Notes: generated from the letters alone by a model not told the origin. Counted from the first letter of the stretch, positions 1-11,530 are shown. The stretch is DNA of 64,000 nt from Hysterangium stoloniferum (GCA_015178975.1 WHVD01000176.1:1-64000); one strand, 5' to 3'. Numbers and translations: made by a program.

Positions 1-149
1 TCCGGATGTTTATCGGTGCTTTTGATGTTCCCATCATCCACATGCACAATATGATGACCAGCAGTTTGTGACTAGGGCGGAAGATGGTTTTCGCCTTGGG
101 AATGATGTGGGGATGGAACGTCCCTGCATTGGGTCCTACTCAAAGGAGG

Positions 150-1589
150 TCAGATGGCATTAATCAAATGACGGCCTTGCCCAATGCGCTGGGCGAATGA
201 TCCCGTGAACAGCGATCCATCCGGCATGAGGGGGGCCATACTCTCTAAGGTTGACTCCCTTTCCCTTGTCTTCCCATGAGATACATGGGGTAGAGTCGGG
301 ATCTGTCTCGGTGCCCCCAAGGCTACGGTCATCCACAGCGGGTGGGCGGTCAGCCGCATTGGTGCCCTTGATTTTACCGTCATCCACAGCGGGTGCGTGA
401 TCAGCCGCGTCGGTGCCCACGACGTGACCACCATCCACAGCGGGTGAATTATCAGCGGCGTCGATGCCCTCGCTGTTACCGTCATCCACAGCGGGTGGGC
501 GCCCTTGAGGTTACCGTGATCCGCAGCGGGTGCGTGATCAGCCGCGTCGGCGTCCTTGACGTGCGGGTTTTGAAGACGAGAGTATGCCAAATACACGATC
601 GCGCCGAGCAGCGTGAATACAACAGCGATGTGTATCAAGGCAATACAGGCACTGCCAATCACCACAGCATGTGTAGAAAATCATTTTCAAGTATATATGT
701 AACTATTCGTCGCTGCACATAACACTCACCGTTGCTTGAGCTCACAACAGATCGTCTCCTTGATCTGTACATGCAGCATGCGTCGCAAGTGCGCGACGCA
801 CCTGGGTCTGCCTCTTAATGGCTTGCTCATCAACACTGTCACAAGGCTGTCTTTTTATAATGGATGCAGTCTAACGGGAGTGCAACCGGTAAGTGACAAC
901 ATAGCAGGCGACAAATAAGAGCCACCCGACACATACATCACTGTAACAAACCAAATCCAAGGAGCGTTTCATGTCACTCACGGGAAGCCAACCGAATAAT
1001 CCTGCAGCCTGCTCCAGGTTCAACTTGAGTGTGTGAATAGCTTAAATCCTGTGACAGCAGCCAAGAAGGGACTGAAACGCCTGTTGAAACCAGGAGCTGG
1101 TAGCCAAGTGATATAGACATATTGGTCAGTATATCCAACACCTTGAACTGGGTACCTGAGACATAGTGGTGAAGGATGACTGATAAAAATCTTTGCGAGG
1201 CGGTGTTGACATCGGCGCTGTGGCAGTAATGCAAGTATGGTGGAGGAGGTGGCAATGGGAGAAAGAAGGGTAGAGACACGTACTGAGCGTTTGAGATGCT
1301 GCCTATGAATATCCAAGTGGCAATAGAAATAATGCTGGGAACCATGGATAGCATGAAGTTCAACTGTGTCATCAACAGACACAGGAACATTGATGGGAGT
1401 GATATCGCTTAGGACGACGAGGGGTTTGGTGAAACCGAGGGGCTTCATCGTCGTTGTAGAAGTGATGATTTTATTCAAGTGCTTGGATTCGGTGGTAGTG
1501 CAGAATACACCTGTGGTGGTAAGGAACGAGGTTGTACCAATGAGCGATAATATAGCACCAAACATATCATCGATTGCATTAGGAAGCAT
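150..1589 (-). pseudogene. T-family membrane protein with 17-residue repeats, copy T1 (decayed)
   Basis: Function unrecognised. The ATG at 1589 opens with residues MLPNAIDDMFG and a hydrophobic segment. A frame change near 1370-1400 leads into a second hydrophobic segment and a proline run. An intron at 941-981 (GTGAGT...ACAG, 41 bp) joins the flanking exons in frame. The next exon reads PAMLSLTGCTPVRLHP, then a TAA near 858. A second intron (673-729) has a good donor but its acceptor AG has become AC. After it come a membrane segment (IALIHIAVVFTLLGAIVYLA), then acidic 17-residue repeats with a frameshift, and a tail SWEDKGKGVDLREYG. The stop, frameshifts and lost acceptor make it a pseudogene. 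The sister at 54864-56372 keeps that acceptor. Confidence 0.65.
300..562 (-). repeat. 51-bp coding minisatellite in T1
   Basis: Tandem 51-bp units encode about 17 residues each in the pattern DAADHAPAVDDGNIKGT. About five units are present and one is shortened, which shifts the frame. Because 51 is a multiple of 3, a frame without stops stays open through the array, which explains the overlapping open frames here. Sister arrays are at 12770-12960 and 55281-55595 with different unit numbers. Confidence 0.85.
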
Positions 1590-1614
1590 ATAGATATTTA
1601 TTTAACCAATTAAT

Positions 1615-1910
1615 AGTGATTATTGAGTGTCCCGCACAACCTGACGTGTTTTCTTAAGATAGGTCAAGCTATAAATTTCCATTTCCTTTCTATTAAAAAG
1701 TAGTATGGGTTGGCTTACTGTCAATGCACAAACTACAATGGCTTCATAAGCTTGTAATGAAGTACTTGTACCAATCAATATGTCAGTCAGTGAATCACCA
1801 TCTGACATGATAAGTTGGGTGTACATGGGTTAAATCAGGCATCAGCCCACTGAGCGTAGTCAAAGTACAAATCAGTAAACTTTTTCATTTTTTCATTTTG
1901 ACGTCAGCGG
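1615..1910. repeat. Interspersed repeat Z, copy 1
   Basis: This stretch upstream of T1 matches parts of 27076-27343 and 18225-18370. Shared landmarks are a segment ending in 'gtgaatcacc', followed by 'aaatcaggcatcagcccact' and a T-rich run. No coding sequence is evident. The 27 kb copy sits in a visible target-site duplication, so Z is probably a mobile element. Confidence 0.6.
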
Positions 1911-1922
1911 AATGACAATAGT

Positions 1923-2670
1923 TCTGAATTATTTATGGACAAAAAAAGAGTATTTATCTTTATTGTTTTAGATGTAATGAAACCATATCGGCCGATACCC
2001 TACACAACCTCTATTTGGCCAAAGACCAGACGGTTGAGAAACGAAGCATCGGTCTCGCCTGTTTTAAGCGTTGGAATGATGCTTCTTAACGGCGCTTAAT
2101 CTGACCTGGGGACCCATGATAGGCAAGTCGCTAATGCTCAGTGTCGGTCATGGGAGGCCGTTGGCTGTGGTACGTGACTCGTGTATGGTATTTGAGCCGA
2201 TTTTCGGACGTCTCGGGGATCAAATTCTGTATTTACCCCTACTTTTTGAATTGTGGTTTTAATATGGAATGGAAACATCGTCTCTGCTTTTAGCTTGGGT
2301 TCGAAACAGCCGAAATACATGTCTCAAGTATAAAGACGAGAGACATGTATTGGTGTTTATATCTGGAAGGCCGAGTAAATTCGTTGATTACCTTCCTTCC
2401 TTCCTTCTTCACTGGCGTAGTCGTAGGGTCTATGGCCTCGGTAGTGCATTGACTTGGTATACATTAAACCTGTGACACGACATCAGGTGCGGCTAAAGAT
2501 TGGCGAACGTTGCATGCGATCAAATGTCATGGTTGTGGGCGATCCCGGCGGAAGCCCTTCGATATATTAACTGATACATTAAAAAATTATATTCCTAGTC
2601 AAAAATGTACTCGCTTATTATTGGGTAGCTTCAACCCCATCCTCGGATTTGTTGGGTATACGCGCTTTTC
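1923..2670 (+). repeat. X module, left arm of an inverted repeat in S1
   Basis: This arm is a shorter inverted copy of 3297-4150. Shared landmarks are 'gagaaacgaagcat', the run around 'gtcggtcatgggaggccg', and 'gggtatacgcgcttttca' at the inner end. A + strand reading (residues HVLVFISGRPSKFVDYLP) recurs in other X copies near 53980 and 58070, which hints at a former gene, but stops surround it. Function unknown. Confidence 0.75.
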
Positions 2671-2759
2671 ATATCAATTGGGTGGATTATTCATCACAAG
2701 GTGGTGAAAGACACAGCCTTGGGAGTTCTTACCAGCGTGATCCATGGGGACGAGTAATC

Positions 2760-3300
2760 CATGTGAGCTGTAAAACTTAATTTATCATGCCTTGTATGAT
2801 CGAAGTAGAGCGTGGGTTTATTTTCCAGCAGCCTAAATGGGGAACATGACTCGCAGTTCCACCTCGTCTCCTGACCATACGCCTTCCTACCCACTAAGAG
2901 TCGTCATATGGGCATACAAGGTGGATGTTTTCGGTTCCCAGAAGAGATGATAGGACGGAGGGCAATGGCACAGGGGTGGCATTAGGCCGCCGAAAAGTTA
3001 CAGTGGTAAGTACAGCGGGAATTGGAAATGGTGGATAACGGGTTATTTTTACGTTCTTGTACAGACTTTTCGTATTTTTTATTTTTGCGTTCATCTTGAC
3101 CTCGACTATAAACAAGAGACTGTTCATGCGCTGTTTGATTATCCTATTAAGGAAACGAAGCAAAGGGACGCATTAATGAACCCAATGAAAGCCACAATGA
3201 AGGAACAACCCATCGATCGATTCTTCGCACCTGCTTACAGGCAATTTCAACGTCTTTCACATAGAATTCATCTTCTTGACAGCTATCGCACCACTATTTG
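2760..3300 (+). pseudogene. P family, copy P1 (fragment between X arms)
   Basis: Function unrecognised. Landmarks shared with other P copies are 'cagcctaaatggggaac', a GTAAGT donor near 3005 and the exon with residues ETVHALFDYPIKETKQRD (about 3115-3170), ending near LSHRIHLLDSYRTTI at 3297. The fragment stops where the opposed X arm begins, so the 3' exon (DEVQILCVMGETKGKGVEVD in the 43 kb copy) is missing. A reverse-strand frame is also open, but the + reading is the one conserved between copies. Confidence 0.5.
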
Positions 3301-4150
3301 AAAAGCGCGTATACCCAACAAATCCGCGGATGGGTTGAAGCTACCCAATAATAATCGAGTACATGTTTGACTAGGAATATAATTTTTTAATGTATCAGTT
3401 AATATATCGAAGGGTTTCCGCCGGGATGGCCCCCCCACCATGCTATTTGATCGCATGCAACGTCCGCCCATATTTAGCCCCACCTGATGTCGTGTCACAG
3501 GTTTAATCTATACCAGGTCAATACACTACCGATGCCATAGACCCTACGACTACACCAGTCAAGAATGAAGGAAGTTAGGTAGTCAACGAAGTTACTCGGC
3601 CTCCCAGATATAAACACCAATGCATGTTTCTCGTCATCATACTTGCGCCATGTATTTTGGCTGTTTCAGCCCTCCTGGCGATCCTCCACCATTTGATGGC
3701 GCTCCAAGCCTCGTGTGATTGTGACCCGTGTGATCACTGGTTGTGGAGAAAGAAGCCAAGCTAAAAATAGAGTCGATGTCTCCACATTAAAACCACAATT
3801 CAAAAAGCAGGGGCAAATAAAGAATTTGATCACCGAGACGTCTGAGACACGAGTCACGTACCACAGCCCACGGCCTCCCATGACTGACACTTAGCATTAG
3901 CGACTTCCCTATCATGGGTCCCAAGGGCACCCATGTCAGATTCTGCGCCATTAAGAAGCATCCTTCCAACGCTAAAAAAAAGGCGATACCGATGACACGT
4001 GACCTAAATTGATGCTTCGTTTCTCAATCGTCTGGTCTTTTTGTGTCTTTGGCCAAATAGCGGTTGTGTAGGGTATCGGCCGACATGGTTTCATTACATC
4101 TAAAACAATAAAGATAAATACTCTTAGTTTTGTCCATGAATAATTCAGAC
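3297..4150 (-). repeat. X module, right arm of the inverted repeat in S1
   Basis: Reverse complement of the left arm 1923-2670, with extra sequence deleted from the left arm. Both arms start outside at a 'gaattattcatgg'-like site and end inside at 'aagcgcgtataccca'. The 626-bp spacer holds the P1 fragment. Such opposed arms would fold into a large cruciform or recombine with each other. Confidence 0.75.
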
Positions 4151-4231
4151 CCCCGTATTAGCCTGGAAGGGCCATAAAACAATAAATGGGCTGATTTTGG
4201 GGGCTGAACTAGTACTCTGTTAACCGAATAA

Positions 4232-4528
4232 TTTTGAGACGACAGGAACAATGTTGCTGTGACAAAAACCGGCAATGCTCATACCCCAAAACGCGGGAAC
4301 ACTGCCAGATCGTATATCGGACTAGACCACCTGCTTATATTTTCCCTTTCATCGTACGAGCGCATTTTTCACCCGCACGCGTATATATGTATGCGATGGT
4401 ATGAAGTGCAACCTTAGTCGTTTCCCTACAGCCCGCTGGGCAGCGGCTGAGTCTTGGGCATCCGCTGCCCCTCTTCTATTCTAGCTCGGTCCAATTTTGT
4501 CAGTTGTGCCGTCTTTCATGGTCCGGTA
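4232..4528 (+). promoter_or_regulatory. V leader, copy 1 (putative former promoter region)
   Basis: Non-coding block found only in front of short-type units (also 13805-14096, 58697-58985, and reversed at 52773-53062). It holds an AT-rich 'tatatatgtatg' TATA-like stretch near 4382, then 'cccgctgggcagcgg' (a palindrome with one central mismatch) and 'cccctcttctattctagctc'. Long-type units have the end of P here instead. The promoter role is inference from position and composition. Confidence 0.4.
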
Positions 4529-5640
4529 AATAAAACGAGGAGAAGAAGTGAAGCAGTAGCCAACCCAATCAAAGCCAAACCATGAAGCATCCATCGACCT
4601 GACGCAACAACTTGGGAGCTCCCAAATCAAGCTCGGCCTCTTCCACTTTTATTTCATGTCCTTTCCATCCACATTCAATGCCCTCTCTCTTCTCACGCTC
4701 GTCGCATTGTAGATAGACTCCATCTTGGACAACGTCCTCCTACTCTCCCAACCTCCCAACCTCCCAACCTCCCCAAACCCAAACCCAAACCCAAACCTGT
4801 CCCCTCAAAGTCCGCAACGATGACTATTTCCACGAACCTCGTCGATAAATCACTGACCCGGTTTTCCTTGCGAGCTAACTTCTACGTCGAGGCATTACAA
4901 CGGACTGCATCGGTGGTAACGGCGTACTTGGTGGTGCCTCAACAACGCCTGGAATCGCGCTGGGACTGATTGCTTTGGCGTTTGAGGACAGGGTTCAGGA
5001 TCCTGTTGACGATCCCCGTCAGTCGAAGTGACGAGCGAGAGAGCTTCGGGTTGTCGACATCCATGGACAGTTGCGGCAACTGTGCTTCCTCTAAATATTC
5101 AAAGTAAATGGCATGCACGTACCCTCTTGTCTTGTTGCATCTGTTGCATCTCTTTCTGAGTCACCTTCTCTCGACATTGCATGGTCTCGACAAGACACAG
5201 TGGGTAAATGAGGTTCTGCGACGGGACTGTTGGGAATTTTCTTGTTAGGCCATCATGGTGCAGTGTTTGGCAAGGCTTAGACTTTGGCAATGGCCTTGAA
5301 CTCGTCAACATAACTTATCGAAAGGCGACGCGCAAGAATATTTGCCCATGCTGCGTGACCCTGGTGGCAGGCTGTATGACCCTTGCTGTGGGATTCAATG
5401 CAAAGCTGTCAGCCTGATGCCTGGATGCCTCAGACACGATCAGTCGACTGGCTCAGGACTTAGGCAGCAGGGATCGGGCAAGCTGGCACCTATTCAGGCC
5501 GACACAGCTGAGAATGATATTCGGTTTCTTCCGATACTTTTACCAAACCGTGCCTCCAATTTCTCCCCATTCTAGCACAGCTCCCCATGCAAATATTATG
5601 AGTATGGATTTACCCTCAAGTGATAGAGCGTTATATAATC
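4529..5640. repeat. W/D module, copy 1
   Basis: Conserved block between V or P and the 3' end of Q. Its + strand reading (residues KSATMTISTNLVDKSLTRFS near 4810-4870) recurs in all seven W copies. The D half is conserved as well, but a - strand reading (GLEKETKKEMQQMQQDKRV in sister copies) is equally protein-like, so coding strand is undecided. A (CCCAAA)n microsatellite lies at about 4774-4798. Function unknown. Confidence 0.5.
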
Positions 5641-5689
5641 CTTTATGAATTTGAAGAGTTTATTCCCCAACGGACCGGTCGATTGTCTA

Positions 5690-6600
5690 AGGGTGCTTAG
5701 AGGTATCCACCAAGGTGTGATAGGAATATCGAGGCGACAGCATAGCCGTCACTTGGAAGTTGCGGGGAACCATTTTAGCTGGCGAATCCTCAATAAACAC
5801 CATGAGATAAATTGCGTGCGCCAGCACTACTATGACTCTGCCGATGTTCGCTTCTTCGCTAGTGCCAAGCCCGGATATAAAGGCGGTATACGTATTTATG
5901 AGAAGCCATTTCCCCCTATATCGGATTTTACCCGTGTAAGATGGCCTCCTTTAAAATTATTTTAGCATGCAATGGATGGCGTTTACCAGAATGAACATGC
6001 CTCAAGGGATCCACCCCCTCTTTAACAATTATGCTCAATTGCCCCACTGTTAGCTGTTTTTTAAGCAGCCTATTCCTTGTCTTTTCCCCCTCCTCTGTGT
6101 CTATGAGCCTTGCAACCCCCCTTTGGTGCTCCTCTACACGTCGTGTGTTGAAGAAGCACTTCCCAACCAACATGGAGATCTTGTTGCCGTACAGTAGCTT
6201 CTTCCCGATCTGTTCCATTGCCAGACCACAAAGATAACCGGGGCTGATTTCGACTTCCGTTCAATGACGAATAACAGCTTTGAGCCAGCTACTCATGGCG
6301 TCTCTCTCAATGTCGGAAATGCCTTGCTCAATCCCTGATGAATCTAGCAAGCCTTGCGGCGGCTCTAGGCCAGTTGCAAAACCACGGCACTAAACAAACA
6401 AAAAGTCCCACACATTGGAATCGATGCTCGAAACAGAAGATTACCATACCAGTTGCTGAACCCATGAATCAAGCGCTTTCTTGTTGATAGGCACATGCTC
6501 GTCACGACCTGGTCTGTGATAACAGACGCCGTGATCCTCTCTATTACATGCCAATTGGCTCTGGAGTATATCCTGAAAATGACTTTCGAGCACTCCGATC
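5690..6600 (-). pseudogene. Q family, copy Q1 (short subtype)
   Basis: Unrecognised gene. Exon 1 lacks its first ~35 codons but reads ESHFQDILQ...DSWVQQL to a donor at 6449. The 60-bp intron 6390-6449 (GTATGG...TAG) leads into exon 2 (CRGFATGLEPPQGLLDSS). Exon 2 has an in-frame TGA (after VIRH, near 6262) that the inverted copy at 51.03 kb shares, so it predates the duplication. Exon 3 has the short-subtype deletion between AKMVP and RNF, and exons 4-5 are absent. Clearly non-functional. Confidence 0.65.
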
Positions 6601-6779
6601 CTGTTACGGATGAATGTTTATTGACAAGAAATACCCAATCCTATGATGTTTCAGCAGCCGAGGCGAAGGTGCTCAAGTTTATCTTGAAGAGTGAGTCAAC
6701 TTCGTGGTGAGAAACGCGCACTTTATTCCTGACGTGCTCGTAGTATACCAATTTTTGAACCATCCCAGCATGGGGTTGT

Positions 6780-7030
6780 AATTATGCCAGCTTCTCCTTC
6801 CTGCCAATGTGCATTTAGCTAACGCTCATCCTCCGTTGTTTATACAATTGGACCTTGGTAGAGCTTGTCCAGCTATTTCATTTACATGGACATAATGATC
6901 TGAGTGACCTCATTTATGCCATCTTTTCAGCAAAATGTTTAAAATCGTTTTCTTGCATATTTAAGACTATCTATATTTTTCATATTATCATTATTCCTAT
7001 CCCCTGTCACAACAGTGCCACAGATCGACA
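6780..7030 (-). mobile_element. Copia 3'-end fragment ahead of P2
   Basis: Non-coding sequence with landmarks shared with the copia remnants at 16.8-17.06, 27.8-28.0, 34.5-34.7 and 46.75-47.0 kb: 'ccaatgtgcattt', 'gacatcatgatctgagtgac'-like text and 'tatcactattcctatcccc'. In coding copies this lies just downstream of the RNase H end, so it is probably 3' untranslated or LTR sequence. Here it turns into P upstream sequence after about 7030 rather than into RNase H. Confidence 0.5.
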
Positions 7031-8040
7031 TAAGCTCGGCCCACCCCACCTCCACCCATCTGCACCCTCCCCGTTCTGTGATCCAGTAGTCCACTGGCAG
7101 CTTATTCCCTGGCATACACGCTCATCCCAACCACACAAACAACATTAGTGCAATTACTAGTGGATGTTTCTCACTCGGGTTATATGCAATATTGACAATG
7201 AGCAAAGAAACAACAAAACGCCCACCAGAGAGGATAATTACTTGGCACCCATTCCCCCACAATTGCACATCGTTGTGTTGTTAGTGATAGATATAATGGG
7301 GCATCAACCTCTTCAGAAAGAAATTCTCGTCGGCAAGAGCCCATTCATTGGACTCAGCTACAATTCACTTGAGCTATAAAACTTAATTAATAATCGCTTG
7401 TACGATCTCAGTGGAGCGTGGTTCATTTTCTAGCAGCCTAAATGGGGAAACTGATCATGAGGGAAAGCACTCCCGCCGCTACCTCTAGTGTCCCGACCAT
7501 ACGCCTTCCCACCTCACTAAGAGCCGTCATATCGGCATACGCCGTGCATTTATTTTTGTTCCCAGGAGGGAGGATAAGATGGAAGGCAACGGCACAGTGG
7601 TGGCATAAGACCGCCGAAAACCTACAGTGGTCAGTACAACGGGAATTGGAGATGGGTCTTGTACAGACTTTTCATGTTCTGTCTCTGTTTCGTTCTTCTT
7701 GACCCCAAATATAAAAATGAGACTATTAATACGCTCTTTGGTTGTCCTAAAAGAAGACAAAGCGAAGCAACGCGTTGGTCAAGTCAATTGAAGCCAACGA
7801 TGAGAAAAAAACCATCCATCGATTCTACGCAACTATCTATAGGCACTTCCATCAAGCTTAACGTCTTTCCCGCAGAATTCATCTTCTCATCAAGATTTTG
7901 TACGGTAACAGACGCCCTGTTCCCACTCGTCGGGTACGGAAAGAGACAATGGCTTGATTCCCAGTTCTTGTACGGGGACCTTTTCGGTGTGGCTTTTCCT
8001 TTTCTTGTTTAGCACGGGTGGTAGCCAAATAATATCGTTG
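7030..8040 (+). pseudogene. P family, copy P2 (degenerate)
   Basis: The upstream part 7030-7440 is conserved with 20070-20480 and 42480-42860 but has no convincing coding frame. The coding-like part holds a form of the exon read as NSNKETIHALFGCP elsewhere (about 7700-7760) and an intron donor copy, 'tacggtaacagacgcc', near 7900. A deletion removes the intron 3' end and the start of the last exon. Function unknown; not intact. Confidence 0.5.
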
Positions 8041-8069
8041 TGGCGTCGCTCATTGTACTATAAATAAAC

Positions 8070-9240
8070 CGAAGAAAATAAGTGAAGCATTAGCCCACCC
8101 AATCAAGTCAAACCATGACACAAAACAACTATCGACTTGACGCACCTACTTGTGAGCTCCCAATCAAGCTCGGCCTCTTCCACTTTTAATTCATTTCCTT
8201 CCCATCCATGTTCAATGTCCCCTCTCTTATCACGCTCGTCGCATTATTGATAGGCTCCATCACGGACGACGTCTTCCTACTCTCCCACCCTCCTAATCTC
8301 GCCAAACCCAAATTTTTCCCTTCAAAGTACGCGACGATGTCTATTTCCACGAATATCGTGGAGCAATCGCTTACCCTGTGTTGCTTTCGAGGTAACTGAT
8401 CGAGCTTGTACGTCGAGGGACATTACAGCGGGCTGGATCGGTTGCAACGGCATACGTGGTGGCGGCGTGAACAACACCTCGAATGTTGACGGGGCTGATT
8501 TCTTTGGCGTTTGAGGAAGGGTGCAAGATCCTATTTCGGAGGCTTATGATCCCGTTGAGTGGAAGTGGCGAGCGAGAGAACGTGTGGTCAACATTCATGG
8601 GCAGTTGCGGCAACAGTGATCCTTGTCCCTTTCTGCTTCCTTTTTCTCCTTCTCTGGGCTTTTCGCGGATGTCTGCCGCCATGGCAGTGAGCTGGAAAAA
8701 TTTACTGACGCTGTTCCTGTGGAAATGCTAGGAATATTAGGAGAACTATCTCATGAGTTTTTGGGTATGACTGGGTCGGCGCTCTTGGACATGTTGAAGT
8801 GACGAGCGAGAGAGCTTCCGGTCGTCGACATCCATGGGCGACTGCGGCAACAAGTGCTGTGACTGTGGCGGGACGATATTCTCTTGTTCGGCCGTCATGG
8901 TGCAGTGTTTGGCAAGGAGGCTTAGGCTTTGGGCCTGGCGTCGGTTCGTCAATATACATTATCGAAGGCGATGCGCGATAACACTTGCCCTGGATCTGGC
9001 TGTGTGACCTTGTAGTCTGCGCGGGATTATAAGCAGAGAACTACGAGCCTGACACCTGGGTACACCAGGGTCGGCAGGTTTACTGGACGCCAGCTCAAGA
9101 CTTGAGCAGCCGGGGACCTAGCGGACAGACCTGATCAGGATTTTCGGATTTATCCGACACTTCTACCTCCACTTTCTCCGCATCCTAGCACAGTTCTCTA
9201 TGCAGACCTTATGAGTATGGATTTACCCTTAAATGATCCA
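8070..9240. repeat. W/D module, copy 2
   Basis: The + strand reading from about 8208 (SLITLVALLIGSI then ATMSISTNIVEQSL) matches other W copies and stops at GN*. In this long subtype 'ggtaactgatcgagct' follows where short-type copies read through. The D half (8770-9240) matches the 5.1, 14.4, 22.1 and 59.6 kb copies. Coding strand and product are uncertain. Confidence 0.5.
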
Positions 9241-9496
9241 TCGATGTATGATCCTGAATGGATATCAAGAGTTTATCCCCCGACGGAACGCTCAATGATT
9301 TAAGGGGGCCTGTCCAAGAACAGGTGTAAGAAGGCAAAGTTCCAAGTAATAGGGATAACAATCTCAAACCATCGTTGGAACACTTCCAGGGCTGAGAAAA
9401 CCATCCTGCGGATATCATACTTTGTGTTATTCTTCGAAGAATCTTACGATAGGTCGAACATCATTCAGGTAATGAGTAAATACGCTAGGTATATGG

Positions 9497-11328
9497 ACCA
9501 GTTTAGTCACACGCTCGTCCGTGCTTCTTCAAAAGGGATATGTAGTTTGTGTTGGAACTTGGTGACACCCCTACCAACGGAGTCGCAAGCAGACATAGGA
9601 GTGAATGCACTTCGTCCATCAAATTATTCAAGCTCGTGGCCAACATCTCCCGGGGATATGTACAACCGTCTCAAAAAGACCAGGAAGTCGTGAAGGGCGC
9701 AGATTGGGCTATCCGTCCGCACTGCCGTGCGCGCAATTTCGCGTTTTGGAGATTGTGAAATTAACGACGATGAGCCCCTTATTAGCATCGAGGAGCCAAC
9801 AAACACTAAATATTTTGATTTCGGGTTGCGAATTAATATTCTGATAGCCGAATAATTTTGAGACGACAGGTCCGCGATGGTGTAACTGTGGACTCACGCA
9901 GCATTTTAACCCCGATGGAAACATTGATATTAATTCGATCAATGTTTTCTGCAAGTACTGAAAATGAATTTACCTTAGTCTGTAAAACGTAAAGCGCTAT
10001 ATCCAATAGAGATCCATAAATGCTGCGAAGCCAAGGTTCCTGTGTGAAACAGGAGGAGAAAATCGATATTTGCAGGAAAATCAGTTTCATGTGTCCAGGG
10101 TGGTTTCGATCCTATCTGCATATTTCTCATTTGGCCATTCTCCAAAACCAGCAACGGTAAAACTTACAACCTCATCCAGAATTTGAAACAGTTTTTAATC
10201 ACATTGAGGTCCTCATGTGACAGGTCCCCTCCATCATGCACCGCCCTAATAATGAAGAAGAAATGTCCACTAGTAGTAAAACGTAGTGGAGTGGTGATAA
10301 TAGCATCAGGCGGGCTACAGAGGTATTCGCCAAGGTGTGATATGAATATCGAGGTGACAGCATAGCAGTCCCTAGGAAGTTGCGACCCGACCAGGGCAGT
10401 GTAGAGCATAGGAACCATTTTAGCTATCTCGTCCTCGCAAAACGCCATGAAGTCGATGACACGTGCCATCACTACTATGACTCTGCCGATATTCGCTTCT
10501 TCGCTAGTGCCAAGCCGGACATTAAAGGCGGTATGCGTATTTATGACAAGCCCTTTCCCCCGATTTGACGCGGGTAAGATGGTCTTCATTAAAGTTATTT
10601 CAGCATGCAATGAATGGATTTTACGCGAAGCGAACATGCCTCAAGAGATCCACCGCGTCTTTAACGATTCTGCTCAATTGCCGCACAGTTAACTGTGTGT
10701 TAAGCAGTCTAGTCGCCGTCATTTCCTCGCGAGTGAACATGAGTGTTCGGGCAACTCTTTGGCACTCCTCCACACGTCGCGTGTCTAGCAAGCAGTTCCA
10801 AATCAAAACAGATATCTTGGTGCCGTGCAGGAGCATCGTTCCAATCCGCTCTAATGCCATACCACAAAAGTAACCGGGGCCGACTTCGACTTCCGGTGGA
10901 TTGCAAATAACGGGCTTCTTCCACGCAAAACACCGTCTCTCTCAATGGAGGACATTATTTGCTCACTTCCTGATGAATCCAGGAAACCTTGCGGCGGCTC
11001 TGGGTTCTAGGCAAGTTGGAAAATCACGGCACCAAACGAAAAAAGCCTGACACATTGGAGTCCATGCTCTAAACAAAAGGTTAACATACCAGTTGCTGAA
11101 CCCATGAATAAAGCGCTTGGTTGTGATCGGTACATGCTCGTCACGACCTGGTCTGTGATAACAGAGGCCGTGACCTTCTCGATTGCACGCCCATAGTCTC
11201 TGGAGTGTATTCTGAAAATGAGTTTCGAGGACTGCGATCCGTGGATGTTCCAGGGTAGCAGGCGAGATCAATCGAGGCAGCTCTTCGGCATCGTCAGGGT
11301 GACTGGGTACTACCTCGTGTTCAGACAT
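9497..11328 (-). pseudogene. Q family, copy Q2 (long subtype, most complete exon set)
   Basis: The ATG at 11328 starts MSEHEVVPSHPDD. The intron-1 donor is at 11089, but the acceptor at 11030 has become GG instead of AG. Exon 2 carries ALERIGTMLLHGTKISVL and LTVRQLSRIVKDAVDLLRHV. Exon 3 (about 10560-10168) reads EEANIGRVIVVMARVIDFM and GLSHEDLNVIKN-like residues. Intron 3 is 10116-10167 (GTAAGT...TGCAG, 52 bp). Exon 4 has SIYGSLLDIALYVLQTKVNS. Intron 4 is 9841-9897 (GTGAGT...TCAG). Exon 5 runs toward the family-wide stop after a KHGRACD-type end. The translation is largely hydrophobic-helical; no known domain recognised. Confidence 0.65.
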
Positions 11329-11366
11329 GGGGAAGGCGAGATATAGACAATAGGCGTGTTACAAGA

Positions 11367-11530
11367 ATGGAACATCGACATATGCTTCATTTAGCCAACA
11401 TGACCATCAACAAATATGGTGTAATAATAATGAATATATTATTGACAATCACCCGCCGCTTGGTCTAAGTTGTTCGAGTAAAAAAGCATCCATTATTTTA
11501 CGAGCTGAATTCAATCTATCTCAGTACGAA
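11367..11530. repeat. E repeat, copy 1
   Basis: Begins 'catcgacatatgcttcattt' and matches 24988-25160, including the AT-rich 'gaatatattattgaca' stretch and 'gctgaattc'. The Q2 upstream sequence breaks abruptly into it near 11367. No coding frame is shared by the two copies. It may be the edge of a mobile element. Confidence 0.55.

Larger units (their letters stand above)
1..6825. repeat. Segmental duplication S1, inverted partner of 50432-55903
   Basis: Read in reverse complement this block matches 50432-55903 module by module: T pseudogene, P fragment, X module, V leader, W/D module and a truncated Q gene. The first bases of the window match the reverse complement of about 55870-55903, so the duplication may continue past the left edge. 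The right limit is near 6825, shortly after the 'ccaatgtgcattt' motif, where the partner leaves homology near 50432. S1 is longer, mainly because it keeps two opposed X arms and the full 5' half of T. Seen directly; exact limits need an alignment. Confidence 0.85.

Noticed and set aside
150-665. 171-codon frame reading HPLWMTV repeats
   Set aside because: After the first third it is an out-of-frame reading of the 51-bp minisatellite; the acidic frame is the one in phase with the flanking T exon.
4774-4798. Telomere-like CCCAAA repeat
   Set aside because: Too short, internal, and the unit is not the usual fungal CCCTAA; copies elsewhere are also internal.
5099-5311. - strand frame with KEMQQMQQDKRV as a confident gene
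   Set aside because: Conserved between D copies but the + strand is open too and neither connects to a start or a spliced gene; reported only as part of W/D.
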